A DNA stretch of 64,000 nucleotides from Bolinopsis microptera. Its lineage: Eukaryota > Ctenophora > Tentaculata > Lobata > Bolinopsidae. The DNA lies in assembly GCF_026151205.1 (NCBI RefSeq), contig NC_087077.1, positions 6,844,483-6,908,482 of the forward strand, in the 5' to 3' direction. The notes beneath the pieces were generated by a model. It did no database searches, was not told the DNA's origin, and saw only the letters and a program-made list of their open reading frames with translations. Below are positions 1-13,303 of the stretch, one piece after another. How positions within the stretch are numbered: position 1 is the stretch's first letter; each line of letters starts with the position of its first letter. Both the position numbers and the translations under genes were made by a program.

Positions 1-472
1 GACACGCCCAAATTCATTTAAAATAGCTAAAATCACTAAAAATTGTTATTTTCACGATTTTTACCAACTTTGGAGTCCCGTTGTGATCCAAGTTCTTTTT
101 GAAATCTTCTGAAACTTTTCATGCTTATCAAACTATATATTAAATAACACTATGCCAAAATTTATGGTGATTCAATATTTTATGCGCACGCAACGTCCGC
201 TCAAAGTTTGCACGTGCGAAAGGTGAGAATTTTGCTCATTCGTGATTTCGAATATATTCTGCTTTCCCACGATATTAAAATGGCATTATATATGAATTTA
301 ATGCCAACTTGAATGAGTAAAAAGTGCTATATTCAGTCTGTTATTGACAGATATGCCTACCTAAACACAAGGAAACGTTTTCAAAGGTAAAATTTCGAAA
401 TCGTTGAAATTACCTCCTTATTAAGTTTCGACTGTGTAAATTATCCTGACATTATAATCAAAAAGAGATGAT

Positions 473-801
473 ATTTGACCAAAACCCATAATCATGGGTA
501 GAGTGAACCGCTGCCAGTGTCTCTCTTTTCCAAACAAAAGAAAATGATATTAATTTGAGGAACCGTCCGCAAATGCAAATTGATACCGAGAATGAAATCG
601 GTCGCTCGCTTTTCCCATTCATTCACGGCTTACGTATTGTAATAAAGCTTATTGAATGGGAAAAGCGAGCGACCGATTTCATTCTCGGTATCAATTTGCA
701 TTTGCGGACGGTTCCTCAAATTAATATCATTTTCTTTTGTTTGGAAAAGAGAGACACTGGCAGCGGTTCACTCTACCCATGATTATGGGTTTTGGTCAAA
801 T
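473..801. repeat. Perfect foldback (inverted repeat, 149-bp arms)
   Basis: Arms 473-621 and 653-801 are exact reverse complements by eye over 149 bp, separated by a 31-bp spacer. Single-stranded DNA or RNA from here would form a very long perfect hairpin. It encodes no recognisable protein; the open frame across it is a by-product of the palindrome. Perfect identity suggests a recent foldback/MITE insertion or an inverted duplication. Confidence 0.9.
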
Positions 802-842
802 TATTACCTATTTAATTCGCGTTTTTGACACCACTTGGGGGT
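799..842 (+). repeat. Dispersed 44-bp repeat, second copy at 47716-47759
   Basis: The 44 bp beginning aattattacctatttaattc are identical at 799-842 and 47716-47759. The first copy abuts the right end of the foldback at 473-801. This is probably the edge of an interspersed repeat family. Confidence 0.8.
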
Positions 843-873
843 TAAGTTTATTGTAGGTTTATAACCTACTATT

Positions 874-1747
874 ATTGGTTTATGGGCAAAAATTTCATCC
901 AATCTGTCAAATTTGTGTTCAGAAAATTTCATATTATTATTTGAACATGGGACAGGATTTTGAAAATACAACTTTTCGTTTTGTTAAGCTTTCTGCTGTG
1001 GGCTTCCTCCGACCGAAATCAAACTTCCAGTTGTAGGTTTATAACCTACCAGGACGCGCGCCGAGTTGGACTCGTCGACGGTCCAATATATGGAACAGAT
1101 ATTTTACGAGTATATTTTACGAGTATCACCCGTTAAACTTCCAGCACCTAAATCGTGTCATTTGGCATCTATAGTTGACTTACTAATTGGTTGCGGGTGA
1201 AAAATGAGTCAAAACTGTAAAATTTCGGTCCAGGAAATTTCATCTTCAAAAACTGAAAATGGGACAGAGATTGGGACAATATGATTTTGCAATTTTATTC
1301 GGGATTATAACTCCCAGTACCTCTATTTGGTTTCATACCATCATCAATTAACTGACTAATTGGTTTCTGGGCAAAAGTTTCATCCAATCTGTCGAATTTG
1401 TGTTCAGAAAATTTCATATTTGAAAATGGGACAGGATTTTGAGAATACAACTTTTTGTTTTGTTAAGGCTAAGCTTTCTGCTGTGGGCTTCCTCCGACCG
1501 AAATCAAACTTCCAGCACCTAAATTGTGTCATTTGGCATCTTTAGTTGACTTACTAATTGGTTGTGGGTGAAAAAATGAGTCAAAACTGTAAAATTTCGG
1601 TCCAGGAAATTTTATCTTCAAAAACTGAAAATGGGACAGAGATTGGGACAATTGACAATATGATTTTGCAATTTTATTCGGGATTTTGACATGACTCCCA
1701 GTACTGAGTACCTCAATTTGGTTTCATACCATTATCAATTAACTAAC
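874..1747 (+). repeat. Tandem duplication of a ~385-bp unit
   Basis: Copy A (874-1356) and copy B (1357-1747) share long blocks in the same order (for example gggacaggattttga and aaatttcggtccagg). Copy A is longer because a 104-bp element has inserted at 1031-1134. No coding potential is evident. Confidence 0.75.
1031..1134. mobile_element. 104-bp MITE-like insertion with 10-bp target duplication
   Basis: The sequence aaacttccag occurs at 1021-1030 and again at 1135-1144, and copy B of the surrounding tandem repeat carries it once without the insert. The insert therefore has a demonstrable empty site. It begins with a palindrome (gtaggtttataacctac) also found at 852-868 and, slightly changed, near 1987-2003. 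Its GC-rich block (gacgcgcgccgagttggact) recurs near 2098 and inverted near 1943-1976. Confidence 0.7.
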
Positions 1748-2399
1748 TAAGTAAGGGGCTATCTACTAAGCACGTCACGTTCAGCAAATAGGGAGGGGGT
1801 GCTTTTGGAATTTCGGAACAATCCGGACAGGGGTTGTCCATTGTTAATTGTGAATGGACTAGCCCGGCGCGCGCTACGTTTCGTAGCACTTGCCTCGGGC
1901 CATTTCGAGACAACATTTCGAGATAACATTTTTTAACAGGTGATACTCGTCGACGAGTCCAACTCGGCGCGCGTCCTGTGTCCTGGTAGGTTATAAACCT
2001 ACAACCACTGGGCCTCGCCGCGCCGAGCTGCGAAGGATTGACGTCGTGAATCAAGCGGACGTCGTAAATAAAATTTAAATGGCTCATAAGTGCCAAGACG
2101 CGCGCCGAGTTGGACTTGTACTTGTCGACGGTCATATTTGGAACAAATATTTTATGAGTATCACCCGTTAAAGGCCGCTCCTACTACATACTAAATCGCT
2201 CGCCTAAATTTTAAGAAAATTCTTGTGAAAAGGCCCTTTGGGTATGAAGTTGATCTGAATCAGTGTATTTTGGACGCTGATTCCGAATCACTCCCATGAG
2301 TATGACGTAGGGTAGAAATGCTTCCCTGGAGAGTTATGGGCAAAAAACCGTTTTGGTCACGTGACATGCTAGTAAAACGTGAATTCGATTGTTAAGGGC

Positions 2400-2490
2400 G
2401 CGGGTTAGGGTTAGAGTTGTGGTAAGGTTTATGGATAGCTTCGGGGTAATGGTTAGGGTTCTGGGTTAGGGTTGGGATTAGGGTTTATTG
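2400..2490 (+). repeat. Degenerate TTAGGG telomere-like tract
   Basis: Several ggttaggg units lie scattered in about 90 bp (ggttagggttagag, atggttagggttctgggttagggttggg). It resembles an interstitial telomeric sequence or a low-complexity derivative. Confidence 0.5.
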
Positions 2491-3286
2491 TTTATGTAAA
2501 ACCGTTTTGTACGCGTACGGCTGCAAAACCATAAAAACCAAAGTCACGTGAAATTTTTGGGCGAGCGAATTAGTTAAAGCCGTTAAGGGCTTTATATACT
2601 ACTATGATCTGTGGCTTTATATATTACTATAATCTGTGGAATGATATGAATGATCGACCGGCGACCACCTAAATATTAATTATTCAAGACGTGGAGCATT
2701 TCCACCATGTTTATTTTTCACTCCATTGTTCATTAAACTTCAATTCCCTGCCCTGTTAATTATATTGAACTAACCCAGACATTATTACAATTACATAATC
2801 AATATTACTCACCGAAAGGTCCTTTCTTTTTATCACGTCCTTCTATCAAGAGTGCCTGTGTCGAGTGTTTTCGTTTCCTTCCCATAGCTATGCCTATTAT
2901 ATAATACTATTAGTATTGATTGTTGATAGTTTCGTGATCTTATTCTCAAGTGAAGTGCAAGTGCTAACTTGTAATTAAATGGCGTCAAATCATGTGAAAC
3001 TGAATGGGGTGGAGGCAGGGATTACTTTACTTAGCTGTTAGTGTTAGCAGTACGCAAATCCTTGTGCGCGGCGCTCTTTTATGTTTAGTATTTTCAAACT
3101 TCCTGAACTATACGTACACAAATACTTACATGGTTACACAGCTAGTACACATTATGTTACAGTTAATGGTTAATGTAATTGTTGCTCTAACCAGAGCCCT
3201 CTCGCTTGCAGTAGCGCGCGACCGCCGGAGGCGGCAAAGATCCTACTTGTGAAACAAGCGCGTCACGCAGTACGCGTAGGCACATT

Positions 3287-5014
3287 GATTCACGATGTCA
3301 ATCCTTCGCATCTCGCCGATCTGCATGTGGTTGCGAGAAGCATTATTGGATGCGCGCGCGCGACCCAGTAGTGCATCGCGCTACAAGTAGGCACATGGCT
3401 ATGTGAAATGTAATTGTAGGAGTGATACTGATACAAATATATTGCTCTTGAGTCGCTAAACCCTAAATAAACATGTGATATAATTTAATTCCGATAGCAA
3501 CAATTTTTGTGGTTTTGAATAACAAATAACCATATTAGTAGAGGCTCTTACGGGCAAAAAGACGTGTTTTCTGCTACGAGTTTAGAGACCTAACCGCTAA
3601 TTGGACACAATAGTATGATGTCTAAGGATCGATAATATGTTAAGAAGTATAAATTTGGCCTTATTAGTCACGTGCTATACCAATGCGCGTTATTAACTTT
3701 GACAGTCTATTACTCTAAGGCAACTAGAGTAATTATATTCATATTTTGTCAGCAATAAGATCACATTATTTTCTATTTGGTGTGAAAATATGAGCTAGAA
3801 CGGACATAATCTCGCTGAGTTATAGCTGTTTGAAATTTATGATGAACGCGCGGGTGCCAATTGATAACAACTAAATGCTTTTGCGCGTAGTGCGCGTCGA
3901 AAATTTGTTAAAAACGCTTGCGGAGTGACAATATTTAAACTTCGATAAAGTATATGAAGTGGGTACTTCTCGGAAAGGAAAAATTTAGGCAAACACGATG
4001 TGACTATTTTTGGGTTGATTTAATACAACTGCAAAAAATTATTCAAACTTCAAGCAAAAAAGTCAACATTTTTACCACTTTTTTGGATTTTTACCTCAGA
4101 ACAAATAGAGGGATTTGTTTTATTTTTATACAATCTTGTGCGGCTGTCTTTTAACTATCTTCATGCAAGTTTTGCCGACATGCCAACAAAATTGACTTGC
4201 TCAAAATATCAAAAAACATGGTTTTTTGGCCTATTTTTGGCCCAAAAATCGGTTTTTTGCAATTTTACCCCAGAACAATCAATCCAATCATCTTGAAACC
4301 ACTTTTAATCGATTCTACGGTCAAAAATACGTCTAGTAAGGTGTATCTGGGGTCCCTAACGTTTCAACCAGACAATGCCCGTAAGAGCCTCTACTATATG
4401 AGTTGCGATAGTATATTACGTTACGACATTGGCTATCAGTATCGTGTGATTAAGGTTCAGTACAGGGCAGAAGTCAGAACAAAACGGTCATAGTTCAACT
4501 TCATAGTTTGGTTACCTGGCACGCCAGTTAAGTCACTGTGCGCGGCGCTCTTTTCAAGCTTCATAAACGGGATAAGACATATGAGAGAAGCGAGAAATAG
4601 ACTCTGACTAGAAAGCTAAATAACGGTCATCCCATAAATAAAAACCTTATACCCGTAACGGCTGGCAGACACGCTAAAGGTGCAAAGTGCTTTTTTTAAA
4701 CAGCCGGTTTGAGCTGGCGCGCGACATTGACAATTGAGTTGCACGCGTGAACAGTGAACCATTCCAATCTTCAACATGAGCAAGCACGTGACACAATTCA
4801 GCCAATCAGAGGACAAGAATCCGCAAAGTAAAGTTAAAGTTGCAAACTTTTATTCGGCCAAAATAAGACTTTTCTAAATAACTCAAACCTTGTAGCGCGA
4901 TGCACTACTGGGTCGCGCGCGCATCAAATAATGCTTCTCGCAACCACACTTCGGTAGATCGGCGAGATGCACCACTGTGCCTCACCGAGCTGCGAAGGAT
5001 TGACATCGTGAATC
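3287..5014. mobile_element. Inverted-repeat-bounded composite element
   Basis: A left arm (about 3287-3391) and a right arm (about 4892-5014) are diverged reverse complements, sharing blocks such as gttgcgagaagcattatt and gacccagtagtgcatcgcgc. Both are rich in CG. A related fragment lies near 2013-2050. The interior contains the smaller element at 3536-4396 and no recognisable transposase, so it is probably non-autonomous. Confidence 0.6.
3536..4396. mobile_element. 861-bp MITE nested in the 3287-5014 element
   Basis: The first 20 bases (tagtagaggctcttacgggc, 3536-3555) are the exact reverse complement of 4377-4396. The flanks carry a possible 3-bp TAT duplication. The interior is AT-rich, with frames giving no recognisable protein. 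Confidence 0.7.
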
Positions 5015-5196
5015 AAACTCAAACCTAGTACGATGTCCCAAATTTTACTTCTGGGGAGCTATTGTATCACGTTGTGACTTGTGACCCCCACTGTTGTTTC
5101 ACTAAGTGTATCTATTTTATTCCAGTTCCCCTCTAGTAGTAATAAGTATCGTGGCCACGATACAGCCGCGCACTCGTTGTCATACGGTGTGTGACC

Positions 5197-5425
5197 CGCC
5201 GCGCACGAGTGCGCGGCTCCCCCTGTATCGTAGAAACTCTAGTGAAGCGATAGGCGCTGCAAGTGCAGGTCTACAACGTATGTCAAGGATCTATTTGCTA
5301 TTATAAATTTATAGTATGTGGTATTACCAATTACTGATTACTTTAGTTTCAAGAGACGAACATTTTGAAAAAACCGGAAGTGTCCATTTATTTAAAGTGT
5401 AAAGAAAGACACTCGTGCGCGGCGG
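5197..5425. repeat. Small GC-ended inverted repeat element
   Basis: Seventeen bases at 5197-5213 (cccgccgcgcacgagtg) are the reverse complement of 5409-5425. A partial extra inverted copy lies at 5165-5180. The interior has no gene. Ends and size fit a MITE. Confidence 0.5.
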
Positions 5426-5499
5426 GTTTACAATTACAATGTACAAGTACAACGAGGCCAAGTATATACAACAATGGAACCATTTCAATGCCGCAATGG

Positions 5500-5660
5500 T
5501 AGCCAAATCGTCGTTTGAATGTGGGACAGTTTTGAAAAACTTATATTATGACTTAACTGTAGTACTAGCAAAACTGCGCGTTTTTGCCGGTGTACCTCTA
5601 AATTCACTGAAGTTGTTTAATTTTAGGGGGAGGGGACACTAAAAGGGGAGGGGGCGCTTT
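5500..5660 (+). repeat. Dispersed repeat, inverted diverged copy at 52960-53140
   Basis: The order of blocks here (caaatcgtcgtttgaatgtg, tagtactagcaaaactg, a C/G-rich ggggaggggg end) matches the reverse complement of 52960-53140. Both copies are imperfect and noncoding. Confidence 0.65.
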
Positions 5661-6279
5661 TCCGGCGGGGGACGCCACTGACTGAACACTGAAGACGAAA
5701 ATATGGCATTTATGGTAAACTTAATTTTAAGCATATATCGGGAGGAGGTTCAGACGTTTGAAACCTTGTTCTATTCCAAACACTGTCCACAGAAAAGATA
5801 AACCCGTGACATTAAACTTGGAATACATTCAAATATGAATAAATAAAATTAAAAACAGAAATACACTGTCTTTGATCAGAGAAAAACATAACTGATTTCA
5901 GAAATACGGCTACAGGATATGCAATAAAACCGAATAAGACCTACTGACCCGAGATGCATTTACTAATGTAAAAACAAGAATATGTGGAACTAAATTGCTT
6001 TCGACAGTATATCAAAGCACACTGACTAATAAATTATAGGTTGTGATAATTTTCAAGATTCCTACTCCCATTCAAGAATTGCTAGTGGTTGTTCGACTAA
6101 CAAATACACAAAATCTTTACAAAATTACAGCCTCCCGACAAAATAACAATTACTGAGATGGTCATTTTTATAAGTCACGGTTGAATTGATCCGCGGTGAG
6201 TTCAAGTCAGATCAATTTTGTAAATACAACCAACAGTCCCGCCATGGTATTCAAATATAAACTGATTAATTACGGCAGT

Positions 6280-7923
<1,644 letters not shown>

Positions 7924-8030
7924 CTACAACAAAGAAAACAACGTACGTTACGGGCGGACAATGAATGAGCAGTGTACGTATTACCATATACGGAGGCAAA
8001 CATGCCTCGAGAATACGGTTCTGGACGCTG

Positions 8031-8121
8031 ATTGGCTGGTGTGTATCCGCATGGTCGGCTGTGATTGGTCAGTGGAAATGCTGCTGTCCTCTGATTGGTC
8101 TGCGCTTTTGAATCTTATTGG
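8031..8121 (-). promoter_or_regulatory. Array of four CCAAT boxes upstream of H3.3
   Basis: ATTGG (CCAAT on the minus strand) occurs at about 8031, 8064, 8094 and 8117, that is 110-200 bp before the H3.3 start codon, spaced 33, 30 and 23 bp. Repeated CCAAT boxes bound by NF-Y are typical of histone promoters. NF-Y binding here is inferred. Confidence 0.6.
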
Positions 8122-8752
8122 ACAAATTCAAGATAGAGCACTGTGCGCGCTGGACAAAATGTTCAGAAATGTTGCCCTGCAAACGGCCGCAATTCCCTGA
8201 TAGATCGCATCGTCATGATAAATGTCCGCTTAATTCCCAATATTTCAAGCAAAACACTTGAAAATTGGCAGCCGTGGGCTTTGGGACAGTTCCCCCAGCC
8301 TATGAAAATTTGGGGAAAATTCATGAAAAAATGGTGAAAATATAGCCGATCTCCCTTGAACATAACTAAAAGCACTTTTCCTGGGCATTAGCGAATTTGT
8401 ATGCTCACGACACGATTGTGACCTTGGTTCGGTGGATTTTGAAAAACTCGAGCTCATTCCAGATGGGCAATACAAAGAGCTAACTTTTGGTATCAAAAAC
8501 ATTTAAATCCGTGGTTCCATTCCGGAATGAGTTAATATTTTATGCCAAAAAACACAAAAATGCGACTAGGTCATGGCTGTGTATCTATTTATAGTAACAC
8601 TGAGTTTGCAATATGCTTGGTATCGGTACAGAGCGACATTTTCTGAAGCTTTCTGAACAAATACATTCCTTACCAGCAGAAAAGCGGTTAGGGCAAAAAA
8701 TCAGCCAAAAAATATGGTTATGACGTCATACCGACCCTGTATAGCGCGGCCG

Positions 8753-8754
<2 letters not shown>

Positions 8755-8786
<32 letters not shown>
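8755..8786 (+). repeat. (CA)n microsatellite
   Basis: An uninterrupted run of about fifteen CA dinucleotides lies upstream of the H3.3 promoter region. Confidence 0.95.
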
Positions 8787-8787
<1 letters not shown>

Positions 8788-9563
8788 ATTCAGAGCAATA
8801 TGGCGGGTAATTATAGCAGTCACGTGGCGCGCTCGTGACGCATGACACACAACTAGCACATCGACAAGCACGTGCGAGTCGCGTGCACAGTTGCTGAAAG
8901 GGAGAGATGTACACGTGGGTGGATAATGAGTCATGTGACTGAATAGCGGATACACCGGCAGTACAGAGCGCTGTAAAGAGCGCAAAATATGCAGCTCTAT
9001 TGCATCATCACTCACAGGGCAGCTCGTATTTCCATTTGGATTCTACCGCCTGGCATGGAACCAACACACAGACATCGAAACCCTGTACACTCTTTCGATT
9101 GTTTATAATTTAATGTGATAACTGATAATTGTATTTGCTTTCTGACTATTTAATCCGACAGGCACGATTACATCGAATACTCAAAGTCAAATAGAGGGAC
9201 TGAGTGACACTTGATTTATGAAAGCTTTTCGTTCAACTAAGATGTCAACTTTGAACTTGGGGCAAGGTCCCTGCGTCGAATCGTCCCATGAAGTCCTGAA
9301 AGAGAGCTTTGTCATCGTGGATAAAATTCTGTGATGTCAACAAGCGTTAATTCAAAGCAGCTTGAACTTGGAAGATCGACAAGTTGTAAAAAGAGAACAA
9401 CTTTTTAATTTGTTTATGGTTACCTGCAGCTGTATTACAAGTACTATACCGAGAACGTTTGCCTTTAAATCATTACAGCCAACTTACTATGCGGGTTTCC
9501 CTTTTGGCGATAACTAATAACTTGAACAGCAGTCTGGCAGTCAGACCTGTGATAGTTCCATAT

Positions 9564-9669
9564 TACTGATAGTTGGATAATATCCGGTTGGACGAGACAA
9601 GGACAAATGAAACAGGAATGTTTCATTTGTCCTTGTCTCTTCCAACCGGATATTATCCAACTATCAGTA
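9564..9669. repeat. Near-perfect hairpin, ~51-bp arms
   Basis: The left arm starting tactgatagttggataatat is mirrored by a right arm ending atattatccaactatcagta. I see one mismatch near the middle and a loop of about four bases. It looks like a miniature foldback element. Confidence 0.85.
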
Positions 9670-9980
9670 TTTCAATCATGAGACTAATAAACAGCGAACT
9701 ACTCCATCATTTGAAGTTTCATATTACTTTTATTAACATAACTTTTAGTTTATCTGTCACTGTCACTGTCAGCACTCAGCGGCTACCCTTTTGCCCTACT
9801 TTTCTTCATCTTGACGCTTTTCGATAATAACCCGTTCAAAATACAGTGACAGGAACAGAAAGAAGGGGAGGGACGGGGACAGGAAGACTAATTCTCCATG
9901 GTAACGTCAAGCTAGCCCGGCCCTACCAATAAACCATGATTTGTTAGGTCACAATGTATTCGTCCGCGCTGACTAAATAG

Positions 9981-10071
9981 GCAGTGAACCTGTGCAGTGA
10001 ACCTGTGCAGTGAGCCTATGCAGTGTGCCTGTGCAGTGAGCCTGTGCAGTGAGCCTGTGCAGTGTGCACAC
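9981..10071 (+). repeat. 13-bp tandem repeat, 7 copies
   Basis: Seven consecutive units resembling gcagtgagcctgt, with small substitutions between copies. Confidence 0.9.
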
Positions 10072-11912
10072 GGGTTGATTTAAATATTCTGTGGAACTTT
10101 AATCTCCAAATTATCAGGCGACATTTTTTGAACCGGAGACACGACAATTATAATTTGATATAGGAGCCTTATCTGTATCAGGAGACACGACAATGATCGG
10201 ATATAGGAGCCTTATCAGGAGCCTTATCAGAAACGTAATTATCACTGCACCGAAGCTTTGTATGACCGAAGCTTTTCAGCACATGATTGATCAGATGGTG
10301 CTAAGTTCTAAGAACTAGCTGGCTGAACCCTTGCTAAAGATCTGAAGAGAGCTACAGTTTTGAGATTGAAGCGAACTACTTGAATTTACATTGTAACATA
10401 TCAACTATAAGAGTATAAGGTATGGGTTCACTTTCTGTTGAAATCTCTTTAGGTTAGTTCTCCGGGAAACTGGACAGCTACGGGACAGATGCTGTAACTG
10501 AGTGGGTCCCATGTTCTAGCATCTCGGTCTTTGCCTAGACGTCAGGCTATCCTGAACCTATGGCTATGCATCAAGTTTACTCGTCAAACTCAACCAAACA
10601 AATCAAAAATAACTTTACTGATCTAATTATTTTTTTCGTGTCGGGCTCAAATTAAATTAATACAAATTTTCATAACAAAGAAGTTTCTTGGGTTAATTTT
10701 ACTTTTAGAAGTTTAAACTTATAGTTTAAACTTTAAACTTTGTTATTTTTAGCTTCAAAGCAGGCGGTTCATAACTACACCTTGTCACTCAACTATGATA
10801 TATATTAACATAAATATTGCGGTTTATTTATTATTATTAACTCGAGCAAAGCTTCAGTCTAAAAGATAATTATATGTTTGTTTTTTGTAGAACCCGTCCC
10901 CAATATCGTATCGGAAAATGACCGGACTCAATTATACTGAGTGTGAATACGGGTGGTACCTGCAAGGGTATTAATTAAGCATTTAGAGTTCTGTTAAACT
11001 GCAAGTAGATATAAATTATATTAAAATTATACGCTATGAAGTATGAACGTGTCATGTAGCAGGTAAAAAGGTGAAAAGAATATTAATGAAAGCAATTAAA
11101 CAGGCGAAGAGAACATAATTGGAGGGTAATTTGGCAGGTAAGCAGTTTTAGTAAAATATATTGATTAAAGGATCGAGTGCTCTGCTACTATACGGTGTAA
11201 ATGGAAATGTGAACTAAGGATGAAGCAAGGACTGTCCGCGATAGAACTTAAACTGAACTGGCTCTAGAATGTGAGCTATATAACTGCGAATGAAACTTAT
11301 ATATCCTAATTCCTATTAAAGATGGAAATGGATCAAGCCAATTTATGAAATGAAAGGACGCTGTGAGGATGAGTGCCTCTTAAGATGGCACAGAGTGAAT
11401 CTGCACAATTAAATCAACGTGTGAAAGAAGATACAGAACTGTAGTTCTAAAGAGAGTTCACAGGAGAGAAGGTTAGGAGATATTATGAATTATGTATTCA
11501 CTATTCAATTATGTTTAGACATGAGACAGATATGAGCTTTTTAAAGCAACAAATAGTGCTTGAGAATTAGTTAACGAAAAGTCCTGGAGTAGCATCTAAT
11601 AATGATTGATATGAACTGACACATAGGTGAAATGACTGGATAACATGAAATATAATGTTGTTAATGTTATAATACGGTGAAACTGAAAGACTGACGTTTA
11701 AAAGTTGTGAGTGATACTGATAGATACTAATAGATACTGAGTGATAGAGGGGTGACCGACAACTTCATCCAATTTGACCTAGTTCCCACACAGTTAATAG
11801 GGCACCCAATCAGCTTCATTGGGTACCCAATCAGCCAAAATCCCAAAACGACATCTTCACCCAGATCATATTATAATTGCACCCTCCCTTACATAATGTA
11901 AGAATGGGAGAT

Positions 11913-12102
11913 TTGGTAATCTAGCTAGGCACACTGCACAGTTGCACAGTTGAATTGCGGCTTCGTCTTAAACTGTGCCCCAGGTCATCTTTTACCCCAA
12001 CTGTGCCTCCGCTGTGCCCCAACTGCTTTTGCCCCGATTTCTTTTGCCCCGACTGTCAACTGTGCTCCAACTTGCTCCAAGTGTGCCTAGCTAGATTACC
12101 AA
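11913..12102. mobile_element. 190-bp MITE with 23-bp inverted ends
   Basis: The bases starting ttggtaatctagctaggc at 11913 are the exact reverse complement of the bases ending at 12102. The interior has irregular repeats of tgccccaactg and tgccccga. No ORF. Confidence 0.75.
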
Positions 12103-13303
12103 GTGGCCCACTTAATCACTCAAACTAAAGAAGAACTAAGGAAGAAATTTCTCAACTCATAATTGTTTGCCGTTAGTATTCTAGGCGTGCAGTGTACACT
12201 TATACTAAAATCATAATATTTAATGCGGGAGCGCGTACAAGGGTAGACTAATTTGAAGCTAAACCAGTTGCAAACAACTGTTGTCAGATTTGGTCGCCAT
12301 CAATTAACACTATCAGAGCTCTCGTTGTACTGTTATTTATATTTAACATGTTTGCTGTTATTAACACTGTATATTTTGATCTAAGACCTAAGATATTTTG
12401 AACTTTGATATGGTTTATAATAATAGTTATGACATTATTTTCACTCTGTTGTCATGAATTATTGTTGAATTTATTTTCTCCATTCAATTTCAAAGTTAAG
12501 TTGTTCTACTATTCACGTATCTATCAAAAATAGTAGAAAAAATGTAAATTTTTTAATAATAATACCCCTCTGACAGATCGGTCATGATATTTCTAAAATT
12601 TACAATATTAATCCGTTGATTGTCAGAACTGTCAATATATAAAGTAAATTATTCATAAAATGTGCGAAGAAGAACGAAAACAAGTTTTAATTATTGAAAT
12701 GGAATGTGTTTAATCTAACAAAACAATGATTAATATTATTATATCCACAATACAAAACTTATTCAGTGAAGTGAACACAAAACAGTAGATAAATAGATAA
12801 ATTTGACAAATAACTTAATAAGATGTAATAAGTAAAAGAAATTCATCGCAAATTTATCATCAAAATATACTGGTATAGCAAGATAGAAACCTATCTAACC
12901 TAAATCGCAGCAAAAATGTCTGTCAATTTGAACTGAAAACAGTCAGCCGAGATTATCAAGGCACAAATTCCTTTTAAGTATGAATAGAAATTTTTTCGAG
13001 AAACGCAATTCAACATCAAGAATCAATTTTCTTGAACTAATAACTAAAACTTCATAAAAATACTTTATACAACTTATCTTTACAACGTGAAACTCTTAAA
13101 AAAATTCCGATCCTGATGTTGAATCTGTAGACTTCCTCCACGGCAATCTGAAGACAATATCTCATAGTCATCTCATTGATAACGAACTTCAACGTTGATG
13201 AGCATATTACCTCTTCAGATATTCATTACAAATTATTGTAAGTCATGCTGAGGGGCTGCTGAGAACCGAAAGCTGACTATTTGGACGCCATTAATAAAGC
13301 TGA

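Larger units (their letters stand above)
9016..13303. other. Gene-free stretch between H3.3 and the EF-hand gene
   Basis: I found no exon with supporting splice sites or a recognisable domain here. It holds a hairpin (9564-9669), a 13-bp tandem array (9981-10071), a small MITE (11913-12102) and otherwise AT-rich sequence. Confidence 0.6.
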
